Source: Hibiscus mutabilis
Lineage: Eukaryota > Streptophyta > Magnoliopsida > Malvales > Malvaceae
Direction of reading: 5' to 3'
NCBI GenBank assembly: GCA_019671005.1
Contig: CM033745.1
Location: 31,151,526-31,215,525, forward strand
Length of the DNA: 64,000 nucleotides
The notes beneath the pieces are model-generated. The model was not told the DNA's origin, searched no databases, and worked only from the letters and a program-made list of their open reading frames with translations. Of the stretch, positions 11,761-23,005 are shown one piece after another. Position numbers and translations under genes: made by a program. The first letter of the stretch is position 1. Every line of letters begins with the position of its first letter.

Positions 11761-12098
11761 GACAGGCCAGGGCACCTGCGATTGGACCAGAGTGAGGTCG
11801 TGGTCGTGGCTGAGGGCAGTTTTAGTGAAGATGTGAGGGTACGAGGATGGTGGTTCATACCGTTGCTATTCAACCAGAGGGTGGTGTTCCTGTGAGGGTG
11901 TATGCACATCAAGAGGGACGTAATGACACTGACGTGATTGTAAGTACATTTACATTGCAATCCCTATCGTTGTTTTCTTTGGTTGATTCTGGTTCTACGC
12001 ATTCATATATCTTGCGTAAGCATGCAAATTTGCTTAGTATACCTGTATAAGTGTTAGATGTGGGTATGCAAGTAACTAGTTCTTTCAAAGAAACAATT
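11761..12098 (+). pseudogene. Element F aspartic protease, truncated by H
   Basis: This is the start of the pol protease that cuts the polyprotein. The frame 11847-12050 shows AIQPEGGVPVRVYAHQEG, then SLVDSGSTHSYILRKHA. The catalytic DSG triad is intact here, unlike in E (DYG) and C (DSS). A TAA at 12048-12050 stands where E has a Glu codon. Coding similarity to E continues to GMQVTSSFKET and stops abruptly at 12098, where the terminal TGTAACG of element H begins. The remainder of the protease and all of RT, RNase H and integrase are absent from F. Confidence 0.88.
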
Positions 12099-12292
12099 TG
12101 TAACGTCCCCCACACGGCCTAGAAGAAAATTGGGTCAGGGAACACTACGGGTGAACGAAACGGTAATCGGTGCAATGAATTTTCAATCAATAATCGATAA
12201 TTAAACGATATTATGCTTTATAAACATTACCAAAAAATAAACGTTAGTCAAATTTATCCAATGTGCAATAGAAATTCGTCAATTAGGAGTAA
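12099..12292 (-). repeat. Element H, terminal part of a reverse-strand LTR
   Basis: Starts TGTAACGTCCCCC on the plus strand. Read on the minus strand it ends CTAGGCCGTGTGGGGGACGTTACA, like the C LTR end CTAGACCGGGTCAAGGGGGTTACA. The candidate target sequence on the left is caatt (12094-12098). The remainder of this LTR continues at 22200 after the AB insertion. Confidence 0.6.
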
Positions 12293-15200
12293 TGTAACAC
12301 CCAAATCCTAGCCTAGAAGTATTGGAACCAATTTGCATAAGTTGATAGCTTAATTGAATTTAGAATTAAGCTAAATTGATTAGTCAAGGGTCTAATTTAA
12401 AGAATGAATGAAATAAGTGATCAATTTAAAGTGACAATATTGAATTAAATGAGAAAGATAAGTATTGCATGCTAAATTTCTCATTTCCCCTAATGCCCTT
12501 GATTAATTCTATGATAAACAACTAATCAAGGATAAGATAGTAAATTCCAAATCCATTACAAGGATGTCATCTTCATCCATTTCTCCATTATACCGATTTG
12601 AAGATGGAAAAATAGGGAGAGAGTGTTCTTGTGAGAGAAAGCTTAAATCCATGGTGTTAAGGTTGAATTTTAGCTAAATTCAACTTGTTAGCAGCATTAC
12701 TAAGGTAAATTCATGTTGTCCAAACTGATTTACGTTTGAAATTCTGATTTTGATGATGTTTAAATGCTTAGTTGAGTTATTAGGTTGTTTGAAATGAAGA
12801 GAATGATGAAATTGAACATGTATATATCATGGATGACTTGAATTAGAGTAGAATTCATGTGTAAGGAATGGTGTAATAAAACTAGGTTACTGGAAATTTG
12901 AAATTAGATGTTGATGTAAGAATTGAATGGTTAGAATTTGAAATTGACCTATGGAATTAATGAATTGATTATGATCATGATTAGGTAAGGTAATTAAGGT
13001 GTTAAACAAGTTGAATTGTTGGTAACCAATGCTGGAAATGAAAGATAAAAGTATGAACATAGTCACATAACATAGAAACTGTTTTGTTGAATTGAAATTG
13101 AGTAAACATGCAAAATTAAGCATTGTAACCACAAACTCTGTTTTGGCTGCCTTGAATAATGGATTAACATTGATAAAAAATTTAGATGTCATATGAAATG
13201 AATTATAAGGCCAAAACATTGGTTAAAATGAAATTAAGGCATTAAAATGTGATTAGGTGCAATCTGCCCAGAATTGCTCTGTTCTGGGCAGTCATTTTGA
13301 AAATTCACCAAAAATTGTATAGATCAAATTTAGGGCTGAAAATTTAATGACATGATCCTTAGTATGTCTACTTTCGTTAGGTGAAAACAGAACTGAAAAC
13401 TGAGTCCTATGCTGGAAACTGTAAATAGAAATTGCTGGACAGTGCAAACTATCCAGACAGTGTAAATGCCCAGTCTTTGAACAATAAACTGTATTAATTG
13501 GCCAAGAAATAAAATTCAAGCCTTATATTATCATATAGAAAATTTTGTTATCTTTCCAACGGTGTATAGTTATCGAAATTCCGACGTACAAATTAAAAGA
13601 TATAACCATTTTAAGGGACAGTGTGGAAACTGCCAGGCAGCAGTGTCCTGGGCAGTTTGAGACTGTTTTTACACCTAGATGCAAACTGTTTCCAAAACAG
13701 TTTTGAGACATTGTATCATGTCCAGTTATGTCTTAAAATGAGGTAATAACAATATAGAGATGAACTAGTAAGAAATGCTTAAAAGAAGGCATAAAAACAG
13801 TAGCTAAATGTTAGGTACAAATGTGGTAACAGTGCTACAATACATATGTGACATTATGTGCTTGTTTTGATGAATTATATGTGTTATGCTTGCTAGACCA
13901 AGGGCAGCAAGTTGTGGAAGAGGAAGATAAGAGTGGACATCCCAAAGCAAGAGGCAAAGGGATTTGGTTACAAGACAAGTGAATAGCTTGGAGTATTGTG
14001 AGTATAGCTTTACTTAGGGTTAGGACTTAGGTCCTAACCAATTACAATTGTTTACATTGTTGATATGGAATTGACATGAAATGAACCTAATTTCTATTTG
14101 GTAAATGTATAAGGGAAGGATGCTTAGTGAACATATGAAATATTGAACTCTTAGTGAGCAAAAGAAGTGCTAAAAGGCATAAACTAAATTAATCAAGTGA
14201 AAAACAAATGAAGCGTAAAGCTTACTTGAATACTTGAAATGCTTGACATGAAATTTTGAGTACGTGACTTACTTGACATGTAAGCTTGAATTGATAAGGT
14301 GTATTCTTAAGTACTTGCTACTTGATAGGAATTGAATGTGTTTAATATGTAAACATGATGTGTTGCTACCATGTACACTTGTACATGGAAATATGGACTG
14401 TTTTCATGTGTTTAATATGTAAGCAAAATGTGTTCCTGCCATGTACACTTGTACATGGAAATATGGATTGTTTTGTGTATAAATGCACAATTATTAGACT
14501 GTTTTGGATGTCCAATTGTGTGAGCTTGATTCATGGATTGTTTTGTGTATAAATGAACAATTATTGGACTGTTTTGGATGTCCAATTGTGTGAGCTTGAT
14601 TCATGGACTGTTTTGTGTATAAATGAACAATTATTGGACTGTTTTGGATGTCTGAATGTGTGAGTATGATTCATGGACTATTTTGTGTATAATTGAACAA
14701 TTATTGGATTGTTTTGGATGTCCAAAGGTGTAAGTATGATCCATTGACTGTTTTACTTATGATTGTGTGTAAACCTGATTAATGGACAGATTTGAATTAA
14801 ATTAGAAGTCACCATGGACTGTTTTACTTGTGATTGTGTGTAAACATGTTTAATGGACATATTTGAATTAAATTAGAAGTCACCATGGACTGTTTTACTT
14901 GTGATTATGTGTAAACATGTTTAATGGACAGTTTTAATTAAATTAGAAGTCACCATAGATTGTTTTACTTGTGATTGTGTGTAAACATATTTAATGGACA
15001 TAACTGAATTAAATTCGATGCCACCATGGACTGTTTTGCTTGTATATGCGTAAATATACATTTAATGGAATGTTATAACAAAGACGGACACTCTAAGTAT
15101 CAAGGCTCAGGATAAAGAAAGTAACAAGGATTATGTTAAAAAGGGTAATAAATAAGTTATAATACCATGAAACTTACATGTAAGCTTGAAGTGTCAATGT

Positions 15201-16665
15201 GTATATTTGAAATGTTTTAATAACATGCTTGCCATGCTATCCTAATGTCTTGATAAACAAGATACGTGATAATTTCTTGATATGCTTGCCATACTACTCG
15301 ACCTTATGTGCAGATTGAATGTTATAAACCTCAAATAAGACTACCTGACTGAATAAAACTTGATCAAATAACTGGGTAGTGCTAGGACTACCTCACTAAG
15401 TACATAATGTACTTATCACTCTTGTTTCCATTCTTCCCAATCTATAGGTTAAAAGGATTTTGAACCATCTTTCTTGAGCTTGAAGCAAGAGACAACTGAG
15501 CTAGAAGTACGATTCCATACTTTTTGTAACACTCCTAGTTGGTTGCACCTAGATATGTATATAGATCATGCTAGCGCATGCATTTTGAATTGTTGGAAGT
15601 TTGTATATATTTGATTATGACCTTTAAGGAGCTGTAAAGACTTAAATGGCATTGTTTATACCTTGTTATCAAATGCTTAACTTGTTTTTATCATGTCTTG
15701 ATAATTTGATGATCTTGATACTTGTATATATAAACTTGTCATGATCGAAATATGCTTGAGGATTGGTCCCTATATGCTTGTTTACTTGGATGCATAATCG
15801 AATGATCACTTGATTTCTGGTTCTTGTCTTGTGCGAATATCATGGTCTTAGTAGCTAGCATAGATTGTCATGGGAGGTAGTTCTTGTTGAGATCATACTT
15901 GTCTTAGTCTTGGTTTGGATGTAAGTACATGATGGTATGGATAGTAGAATAAGCATGTTATGTTTACGTATTCTAAGTAGATAATGCTAGAAAATATGCT
16001 AAGTTAATTGGGCTTAAGTATGACCTTGTTTCATGATTGTTTCTTGCCTTGAAATGCATATAAGCTACACACACTTGTAAATGATGATTTGACATGGAAC
16101 TAGTTATAGTACTCGAATGCATACATGATTAACTTGAAATATATATATATGACCAAATTTGATTATAACAAACTAGTATCATGTCTAGGTTAATTGAATT
16201 TCTTATGCATTGTCGTGTTCAAATGAAAGAAGAAATACTTGTATAGGTTGTAACAAATCTTGAAATGAAGATACCATGAAATACATGCTTAACCGATTGT
16301 ATCTAGTGACCTTATGAATAAGTAGTAGGTTATCCTAAACATGTCTTGTAAATCAAGTGACCCTTTTCGATTTAGTATTGTCTCGAAGTACATGCTTGAT
16401 CGATTACTTGTTATGTTCTACATGTTCTTGGTTGCTTGATTGGAATACCATGTATGTTCTTATTGCTTGAAATTGCTTGATGTCCTTGCCTAATTCGAAT
16501 GGAAGCTTTCTAGTTTATGATCAAGCTAGTTGAACAATTCATCTTCTAGTGATGAGTTTAGACAAATTTTAATTGGCTTGCCTATTTGCTTCTTGTTTGC
16601 TTGCTTGTTTCCTTGTAGTAACACTCATTGGTTGGGTTACTACTAACTCGGGTGAAGGTGTTACA
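12293..16665 (+). repeat. 5' LTR of element AB (LTR A, about 4.37 kb)
   Basis: The boundaries are TGTAACACCC and GGTGTTACA, followed by a primer site. Compared with LTR B it lacks about 0.83 kb at 14128, where B has 18740-19567. It also has one fewer unit in the 70-bp array. A donor-like AAG/GTAAAT at 12705 and an acceptor-like CTATAG at 15447 bracket the array. No credible gene is inside. Confidence 0.88.
14345..15070 (+). repeat. 70-71 bp tandem array in LTR A
   Basis: About ten diverged units. Anchors tcatgg at 14531, 14601 and 14671 and accatgg or accata at 14811, 14882, 14952 and 15023 give spacings of 70-71 bp. Each unit carries tggactgttttg or a close form. Small open frames here are by-products of the repeat. 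Confidence 0.85.
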
Positions 16666-16670
16666 TTTAG

Positions 16671-16682
16671 TGGAATCAGAGC
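16671..16682 (+). other. Primer binding site of AB
   Basis: Sequence tggaatcagagc lies five bases after LTR A. It differs from the initiator-Met type TGGTATCAGAGC by one base. Confidence 0.8.
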
Positions 16683-16884
16683 TTAGGTTTAGCCAATTCT
16701 CGCGGTAAACTGGGCCATCATGCATCATATAGGTATAATTGTGCCACCTAGGAGTTAAATCTTATTTGGTATTGGTTATTGGAATTTAATACAACTTCAT
16801 TTGATTGATTGAAACTCAGAATGTCTAGAAGGTTCTGAGTTGATAGTATAGTACCTTGGAATTAATTCGAGGGCGAATTTCTTT

Positions 16885-16898
16885 AAAGGGGGGGAGAA
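16885..16898 (+). other. Polypurine tract of AB
   Basis: Purine run aaagggggggagaa directly before the TGTAACACC start of LTR B. Confidence 0.88.
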
Positions 16899-19224
16899 TT
16901 GTAACACCCCAAATCCTAGCCTAGAAGTATTGTAACCAATTTGCCTAAGTTGATAGCTTAATTGAATTTAGAATTAAGCTAAATTGATTAGTCCAGGGTC
17001 TAATTGAAAGAATGAATGAAATAAGTGATCAATTTAAAGTGACTACAATGAATTAAATGAGAAAGATAAGTATTGCATGCTAAATTTCTCATTTCCCATA
17101 ATGCCCTTGATTATTTCTATGATAAACAACTAATCAAGGATAAGATAGTAAATTCCTAAATCCATTACAAGGATGTCATCTTCATCCATTTCTCCATTAT
17201 ACCGGCCTGAAGAGGGAAAAATAGGGAGAGAATGTTCTTGTGAGAGAAAGCTTAAATCCATGGTGTTAAGGTTGAATTTGAGATGAATTCAACTTGTTGG
17301 CAGCATTACTAGGGTAAATTCATGCTGTCCAAACTGATTTATGTTTGAAATTCTGATTTTGATGATGTTTAAATGCTTAGTTGAGTTATTAGGTTGTTTG
17401 AAATGAAGAGAATGATGAAATTGAACATGTATATATCATGGATGGCTTGAATTAGAGTAGAATTCATGTGTAAAGAATGGTGTAATAAAACTAGGTTGCT
17501 GGAAATTTGAAATTAGATGTTGATGTAAGAATTGAATGGTTAGAATTTGAAATTGAGCTATGGAATTAATGAATTGATTATGATCATGATTAGGTAAGGT
17601 AATTAAGGTGTTAAACAAGTTGAATTGTTAGTAAACAATGCTGGAAATGAAAGATAAAAGTATGAACATAGTCACATAACATAGAAACTGTTTTGTTGAA
17701 TTGAAATTGAGTAAACATGCAAAATTAAGCATTGTAACCAACTTATTCTGTTTTGGCTGCCTTGAATAATGGATTAACATTGACTAAACATGTTTAGTAT
17801 GTCATATGAAATGTATTATAGGTCCAAAACATTGGTTAAAATGAAATTAAGGCATTAAAATGTGATTAGGTGCAATCGGCCTAGAATTGCTCTGTTCTGG
17901 GCAGTCACTTTGAAAATTCACCAAATATTGTATAGATCAAATTCAGGGCTGAAATTTTAATGACATGATCCTTCGTATGTCTACTTTCATTAGGTGAAAA
18001 CAGAACTGAAAACTGGGTCCTATGCTGGAAACTGTAAATAGAAATTGCTGGACAGTGCAAACTGTCTAGACAGTGTAAATGCTCTGTCTTGTAACAATAA
18101 ACTGTATTAATTGGCTAAGAAATAAAATTAAAGCCTTATATGATCATATAGACAATTTTTTTATCTTTCCAATGGTGTATAGTAATCGAAATTCTGACGT
18201 ACAGATTAAAAGATATAACCGTTTTAAGGGACAGTTGCAAACTGCCAGGCAGCAGTGTCCTGGGCAGTTTGGGACTGTTTTTACACCTAGATGCAAATTG
18301 TTTCCAAAAGAGTTTTGGGACATTGTAACCTGTCTAGTTATGTCTTAAAATGGGGTAATAACAATATAGAGATGAACTAGTAAGAAATGCTTAAAAGAAG
18401 GCATAAAAACAGTAGCTAAATGTTAGGTACAAATGTGGTAACATTGCTACTATACATGTGTGACATTATGTGCTTGTTTTGATGAATTGTATATGTTATG
18501 CTTGCTATACCAAGGGCAGCAAGTTGTGGAAGAGGAAGATAAGAGTGGACATCCCAAAGCAAAAGCAAAGGGATTTGGATACAAGACAAGTGAATAGCTT
18601 GGAGTATTGTGAGTGTAGCTTTACTTAGGTTTAGGACTTAGGTCCTAACCAATTACAATTGTTTACATAGTTGATATGGAATTGACATGAAATGAACCTA
18701 ATTTCTATTTGGTAAATTTATAAGGGAAGGATGCTTAGTTGGAAACTTTATGGTGGTTACATGTATGCTTGCTTTCTTGATAATCAATCAAATTATAGTG
18801 GAATGTACTTGCTTGGATTGTCTTGTTTGAGACTTGATATGTATACTCATGTGTGATTGAGTTGTTGCTTCCTTGGGTGTAAATTGACACCTATTTGTGT
18901 GTGATAACTATTCGAATAATAGTGCACTATAATGAACTAGCCTGCTAAGTGATAAACACTTGATTGATGGTTTAATCGATATTGCTTAATGCTTGAATCT
19001 TTGAAGGCTTGATTGATGATGGCTCGAATGACTTGTTTGAAACTAGCATGCGTTCTTCAATTTACAATATGTAAGCATAAAATGTAAGAAACAAATACAA
19101 GTTTTAAAGTAAGATAAGACTTCTTATGCCATAAGATAATTCCCTAATGAAGATTAAAGATTTAAAAGGTTTAAGTTTCCTACAGTGGAAGTCCTTGGAT
19201 CAATGGTATGATGCATGGTATACT

Positions 19225-19335
19225 TGGGACTTCGGTCCATGAGCCACGGCTCGGGGGGACACCCTATTACATGTAATATGTTATTGGCGACAGTAGGATG
19301 TAACGAGAGAGTTGTACGGAGATTGGCGATAGTTG
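19225..19335 (+). other. Diverged LTR module in AB LTR B
   Basis: Holds acttcggtccatgagccac, then ggcgacag and ggcgatagttggttgg. It corresponds to the module at 5262-5420 in element I and 51175-51315 (minus) in D, in the same order. LTR A has lost it. Confidence 0.55.
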
Positions 19336-19500
19336 GTTGGATAGTGTGAAGTATAGGATTCTTGGACCTTTATGATCGAACACGGACCAATGTCATCCAT
19401 AACCAATTGTGATCCAAGGCAAACATGTAAAAGATATGAACATTATTGTGAAATCAAATAAGAAATCCAAAGGAAAATCATGAATGTAAAATGAAATGTT

Positions 19501-19584
19501 AAAGAAGCTCTTGGTTAGCATAATGTCTAAAGAAGCTCTTGGTGAGCATAATGTCTAAAGAAGCTCTTGGTGAGCATATGACAT
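19501..19584 (+). repeat. 28-bp tandem repeat (three units)
   Basis: The string aaagaagctcttgg recurs at 19501, 19529 and 19557. It lies at the right edge of the block missing from LTR A and so marks the likely deletion end point. Confidence 0.8.
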
Positions 19585-19789
19585 ATTAAACTCTTAGTGA
19601 GCAAAAGAAGAGCTAAAAGGCATAAACTAAATTAATCAAGTGAAAAACAAATGAAGCATAAAGCTTACTTGAATACTTGAAATGCTTGACATGAAATTTT
19701 GAGTACGTGACTTACTTGACATGTAAGCTTGAATTGATAAGGTGTATTCTTAAGTACTTGCTACTTGATAGGAATTGAATGTGTTTAAT

Positions 19790-20585
19790 ATGTAAACATG
19801 ATGTGTTGCTACCATGTACACTTGTACATGGAAATATGGACTGTTTTCATGTGTTTAATATGTAAGCAAAATGTGTTCCTGCCATGTGCACTTGTACATG
19901 GAAATATGGATTGTTTTGTGTATAAATGCACAATTATTGGACTGTTTTGGATGTCCAATTGTGTGAGCTTGATTCATGGATTGTTTTGTGTATAAATGAA
20001 CAATTATTGGACTGTTTTGGATGTCCAATTGTGTGAGCTTGATTCATGGACTGTTTTGTGTATAAATGAACAATTATTGGACTGTTTTGGATGTCTGAAT
20101 GTGTGAGTATGATTCATGGACTATTTTGTGTATAATTGAACAATTATTGGATTGTTTTGGATGTCCAAAGGTGTAAGTATGATCCATTGACTGTTTTACT
20201 TATGATTGTGTGTAAACCTGATTAATGGACAGATTTGAATTAAATTAGAAGCCACCATGGATTGTTTTACTTGTGATTGTGTGTAAACATGTTTAATGGA
20301 CAGATTTGAATTAAATTAGAAGTCACCATGGACTGTTTTACTTGTGTTTGTGTGTAAACATGTTTAATGGACAGATTTGAATTAAATTAGAAGTCACCAT
20401 AGACTGTTTTACTTGTGATTGTGTGTAAACATGTTTAATGGACATTTTTTAATTAAATTAGAAGTCATCATAGATTGTTTTACTTGTGATTGTGTGTAAA
20501 CATGTTTAATGGACAGAACTGAATTAAATTAGATGCCAGCATGGACTGTTTTGCTTGCATATGCGTAAATATACATTTAATGGAA
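19790..20585 (+). repeat. 70-71 bp tandem array in LTR B
   Basis: Same array as in LTR A with about one more unit. The tggactgttttacttgtg-type half is the part that expanded. Confidence 0.83.
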
Positions 20586-21648
20586 TGTTACAATAAAGAC
20601 GAACACTCTAAGTATCAAGGCTCAGGATAAAGAAAGTAACAAGAATTATGTTAAAAAGGATAATAAATAAGTTATAATACCATGAAACTACTTGTAAGCT
20701 TGAAGTGTCAATGTGTATTTTTTAAATGTTTTGATAACATGCTTGCCATGCTATCCTAATGTCTTGATAAACAAGCTACTTGATAATTTCTTGATATGCT
20801 TGCCATACTACTCGACCTTATGTGCAGATTGAATGTTATAAACCTCGGATAAGACTACTTGACTGAATAAAACTTGATCAAATAACTGGATAGTGCTAGG
20901 ACTACCTCACTAAGTACATAATGTACTTGTCACTCTTGTTTCCATTCTTCCCAATCTACAGGTTATAAGGATTTTGAACCATCTTTCTTGAGCTTGAAGC
21001 AAGAGACAACCGAGCTAGAATTACGATTTCATACTTTTTGTAACACTCCTAGTTGGTTGCACCTAGATATGTATATAGATCATGCTAGCTCATGCATTTT
21101 GAATTGTTGGAAGTTTGTATATATTTGATTATGACCTTTAAGGAGCTGTAAAGACTTAAATGGCATTGTTTATACCTTGTTATCGAATGCTTAACTTGTT
21201 ACTATCATGTCTTGATAACTTGATGATCTTGATACTTGTATATATAAACTTGCCATGATCGAAATATGCTTGGGGATTGGTCGCTATATGCTTATTTACT
21301 TGGATGCATAATCGAATGATCACTTAATTTCTGGTTCTTGTCTTGTGTGAATATCATGGTCTTAGTAGCTAGCATAGATTGTCATGGGAGCTAGTTCTTG
21401 TTGAGATCATACTTGTCTTAGTCTTGGTTTGGATGTAAGTACATGATGGTATGGATAGTAGAATAAGCATGCTATGTTTACATATTCTAAGTAGATAATG
21501 GTTGAAGATATGCTAAGTTAATTGGGCTTAAGTATGACCTTGTTTCATGATTGTTTCTTGCCTTGAAATGTATATAAGCTACACATACTTGTAAATGATG
21601 ATTTGACTTGGAACTAGTTATAGTACTCGAATGCCTACATGATTAACT

Positions 21649-21651
<3 letters not shown>

Positions 21652-21681
<30 letters not shown>
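21652..21681. repeat. (AT)n microsatellite in LTR B
   Basis: About 14-15 uninterrupted AT units. The same position in LTR A (around 16140) has only about six, so it expanded after the two LTRs separated. Confidence 0.9.
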
Positions 21682-21684
<3 letters not shown>

Positions 21685-22199
21685 CAAAATTTGAATATAA
21701 CAAACTAGTATCATGTCTAGGTTGATTGAATTTCTTATGCATTGTCATGTTCAAATGAAAGAATAATTACTTGTATAGGTTGTAACAAATCTTGAAATGA
21801 AGATACCATGAAATACATGCTTAACCGAATGTATCTAGTGACCTTTTGAATGAGTAGTAGGCTATCCTAAACATGTCTTGTAAATCAAGTGACCCTTTTC
21901 GATTTAGTATTGTTTTGAAGTACATGCTTGATCGATTACTTGTTATGTTCTACATGTTCTTGGTTGCTTGATTGGAATACCATGTATGTTCTTATTGCTT
22001 GAAATTGCTTGATGTCCATGCCTAATTCGAATGGAAGCTTTCTAGTTTATTATCAAGCTAGTTGAACAATTCATCTTCTAGTGATGAGTTCAGAAAAAAA
22101 ATTAATTGGCTTGCCTATTTACTTCTTGTTTTCTTGCTTGTTTCCTTGTAGTAATGCTCCTTGGCCGGGTTACTACGAACCCGAGTGAGGGGTGTTACA

Positions 22200-23005
22200 A
22201 CTAATTTATAACTTTTACAAGTTTTAGGGACTAATCTACAAATTTAGTAATTTAGGGGTCCATTCATGAAATTGACTAAACAACCATGAAATTCAATACA
22301 ATAACAGTAAGTCTGCAAATTTTTATGTCGTTCTGGTATCATTTACCCATTCAATTAGACTATACAATATTTAGTGACCATTTTGCAAACAATGTAGAAC
22401 TATAATCTCAAGGCCAAATCGATGCACCCCTTTGGTGTATCGGTACACCTTGTTTGGCCGTATCGATACACCTCAAGGCCGTATTGATACCATTATTTGA
22501 TTAAACCTTACTTCCAAGGACCGTATCGATACACCCATTTGGTGTATCGATACATCCTGTTTTACCACGTCCAAATATGCTTACCCGTATCAATATGCCT
22601 CCACCTGTATCGATACACCTGCACTGTAATGATAGATTTTATTTGGTTTTTCATCATTTTAACCTGTTGAACGATGTCCAAATGCAATGAAATTTTACCC
22701 TCAAGTTTATAATCAACTAATCTACTAGTATGCCAAAATTTAAGGCTATCCGAATCCATTTACTAAGTTTTTACCTATTAGGCCAAATATGCAAATTTGT
22801 CACATTTTACCAAAACACTTAGCAAACCATTTTGAGCATTTAGACCTTTTCAACATAGAGGCCAATACATATATGCAAAATGGGACCAAACTAACTTGTT
22901 TAGGCCCTGCGCCACCATTTTAGGGGTTCAAGGGCTAGATTAACATTACATATAGGTTTGCGACTTGCTCCAAAAATGCTCCTTGCTCCGATCCATGAGC
23001 CAACT
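22200..23005 (-). repeat. Element H, continuation of reverse-strand LTR
   Basis: Resumes the H LTR after AB. Read on the minus strand it matches the layout of the C and F LTRs: a tcattacag phrase, the palindrome cluster (22415-22620), then a ccctaaaacttgtaaaagtt phrase like C at 56290-56330. The distance from cluster to LTR end without AB is about 410 bp, against about 430 bp in C. It breaks off at 23005, where a G LTR begins mid-sequence. No gene is seen. Confidence 0.6.
22415..22620 (-). other. Palindrome cluster in H with perfect hairpin
   Basis: Contains at least five copies of gtatcgatac or one-base variants. Arms 22523-22535 and 22541-22553 (gtatcgatacacc and its complement) form a perfect 13-bp stem with a 5-base loop. 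Confidence 0.8.

Larger units (their letters stand above)
16666..16899 (+). other. Minimal internal domain of AB (no coding sequence)
   Basis: All that lies between the LTRs is 234 bp. It begins with tttagtggaatcagagc, which holds the primer site at 16671-16682 (one mismatch to TGGTATCAGAGC), and ends with a strong polypurine tract at 16885-16898. The spacer between shows no gag or pol similarity and no long open frame. It could be the remnant of a deletion that removed all genes, or a true minimal replicon. Confidence 0.85.
12293..22199 (+). mobile_element. Element AB: two giant LTRs around a 234-bp core
   Basis: A structurally complete but non-coding LTR retrotransposon. The 5' LTR (12293-16665) and 3' LTR (16900-22199) start TGTAACACCC and end GTGTTACA. 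Between them are only a primer site, a short spacer and a polypurine tract. The flanks are agtaa (12288-12292) and actaa (22200-22204), a target duplication with one mismatch. LTRs make up about 98% of the element. It must have relied on proteins from elsewhere; LTR similarity points to element I-type chromoviruses. Confidence 0.85.
16900..22199 (+). repeat. 3' LTR of element AB (LTR B, about 5.3 kb)
   Basis: Starts TGTAACACCCC after the polypurine tract and ends GGGGTGTTACA. It is closely similar to LTR A along its whole length except for the extra 18740-19567 block, which contains the diverged GGCGACAG module (19225-19335) and a 28-bp repeat. Splice-like sites are AGG/GTAAAT near 17311 and CTACAG near 20962. 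At 5.3 kb this is long even among plant LTRs. Confidence 0.88.

Noticed and set aside
12099..12292. Reading TGTAACGTCC at 12099 as the start of a forward 5' LTR
   Set aside because: The continuation at 22200-23005 matches C and F LTR landmarks only on the minus strand, with the right distance to the end. A reverse 3' end fits better.
14355..14552. 65-codon frame starting MMCCYHVHLYMEIW, repeated at 19798-19995
   Set aside because: It lies wholly inside the 70-bp tandem array and repeats with it. It is open because the unit has few stops in that frame.
14345..15070. CRISPR-like array
   Set aside because: Units are contiguous diverged 70-mers without distinct spacers, in a plant retrotransposon LTR. 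No cas genes.
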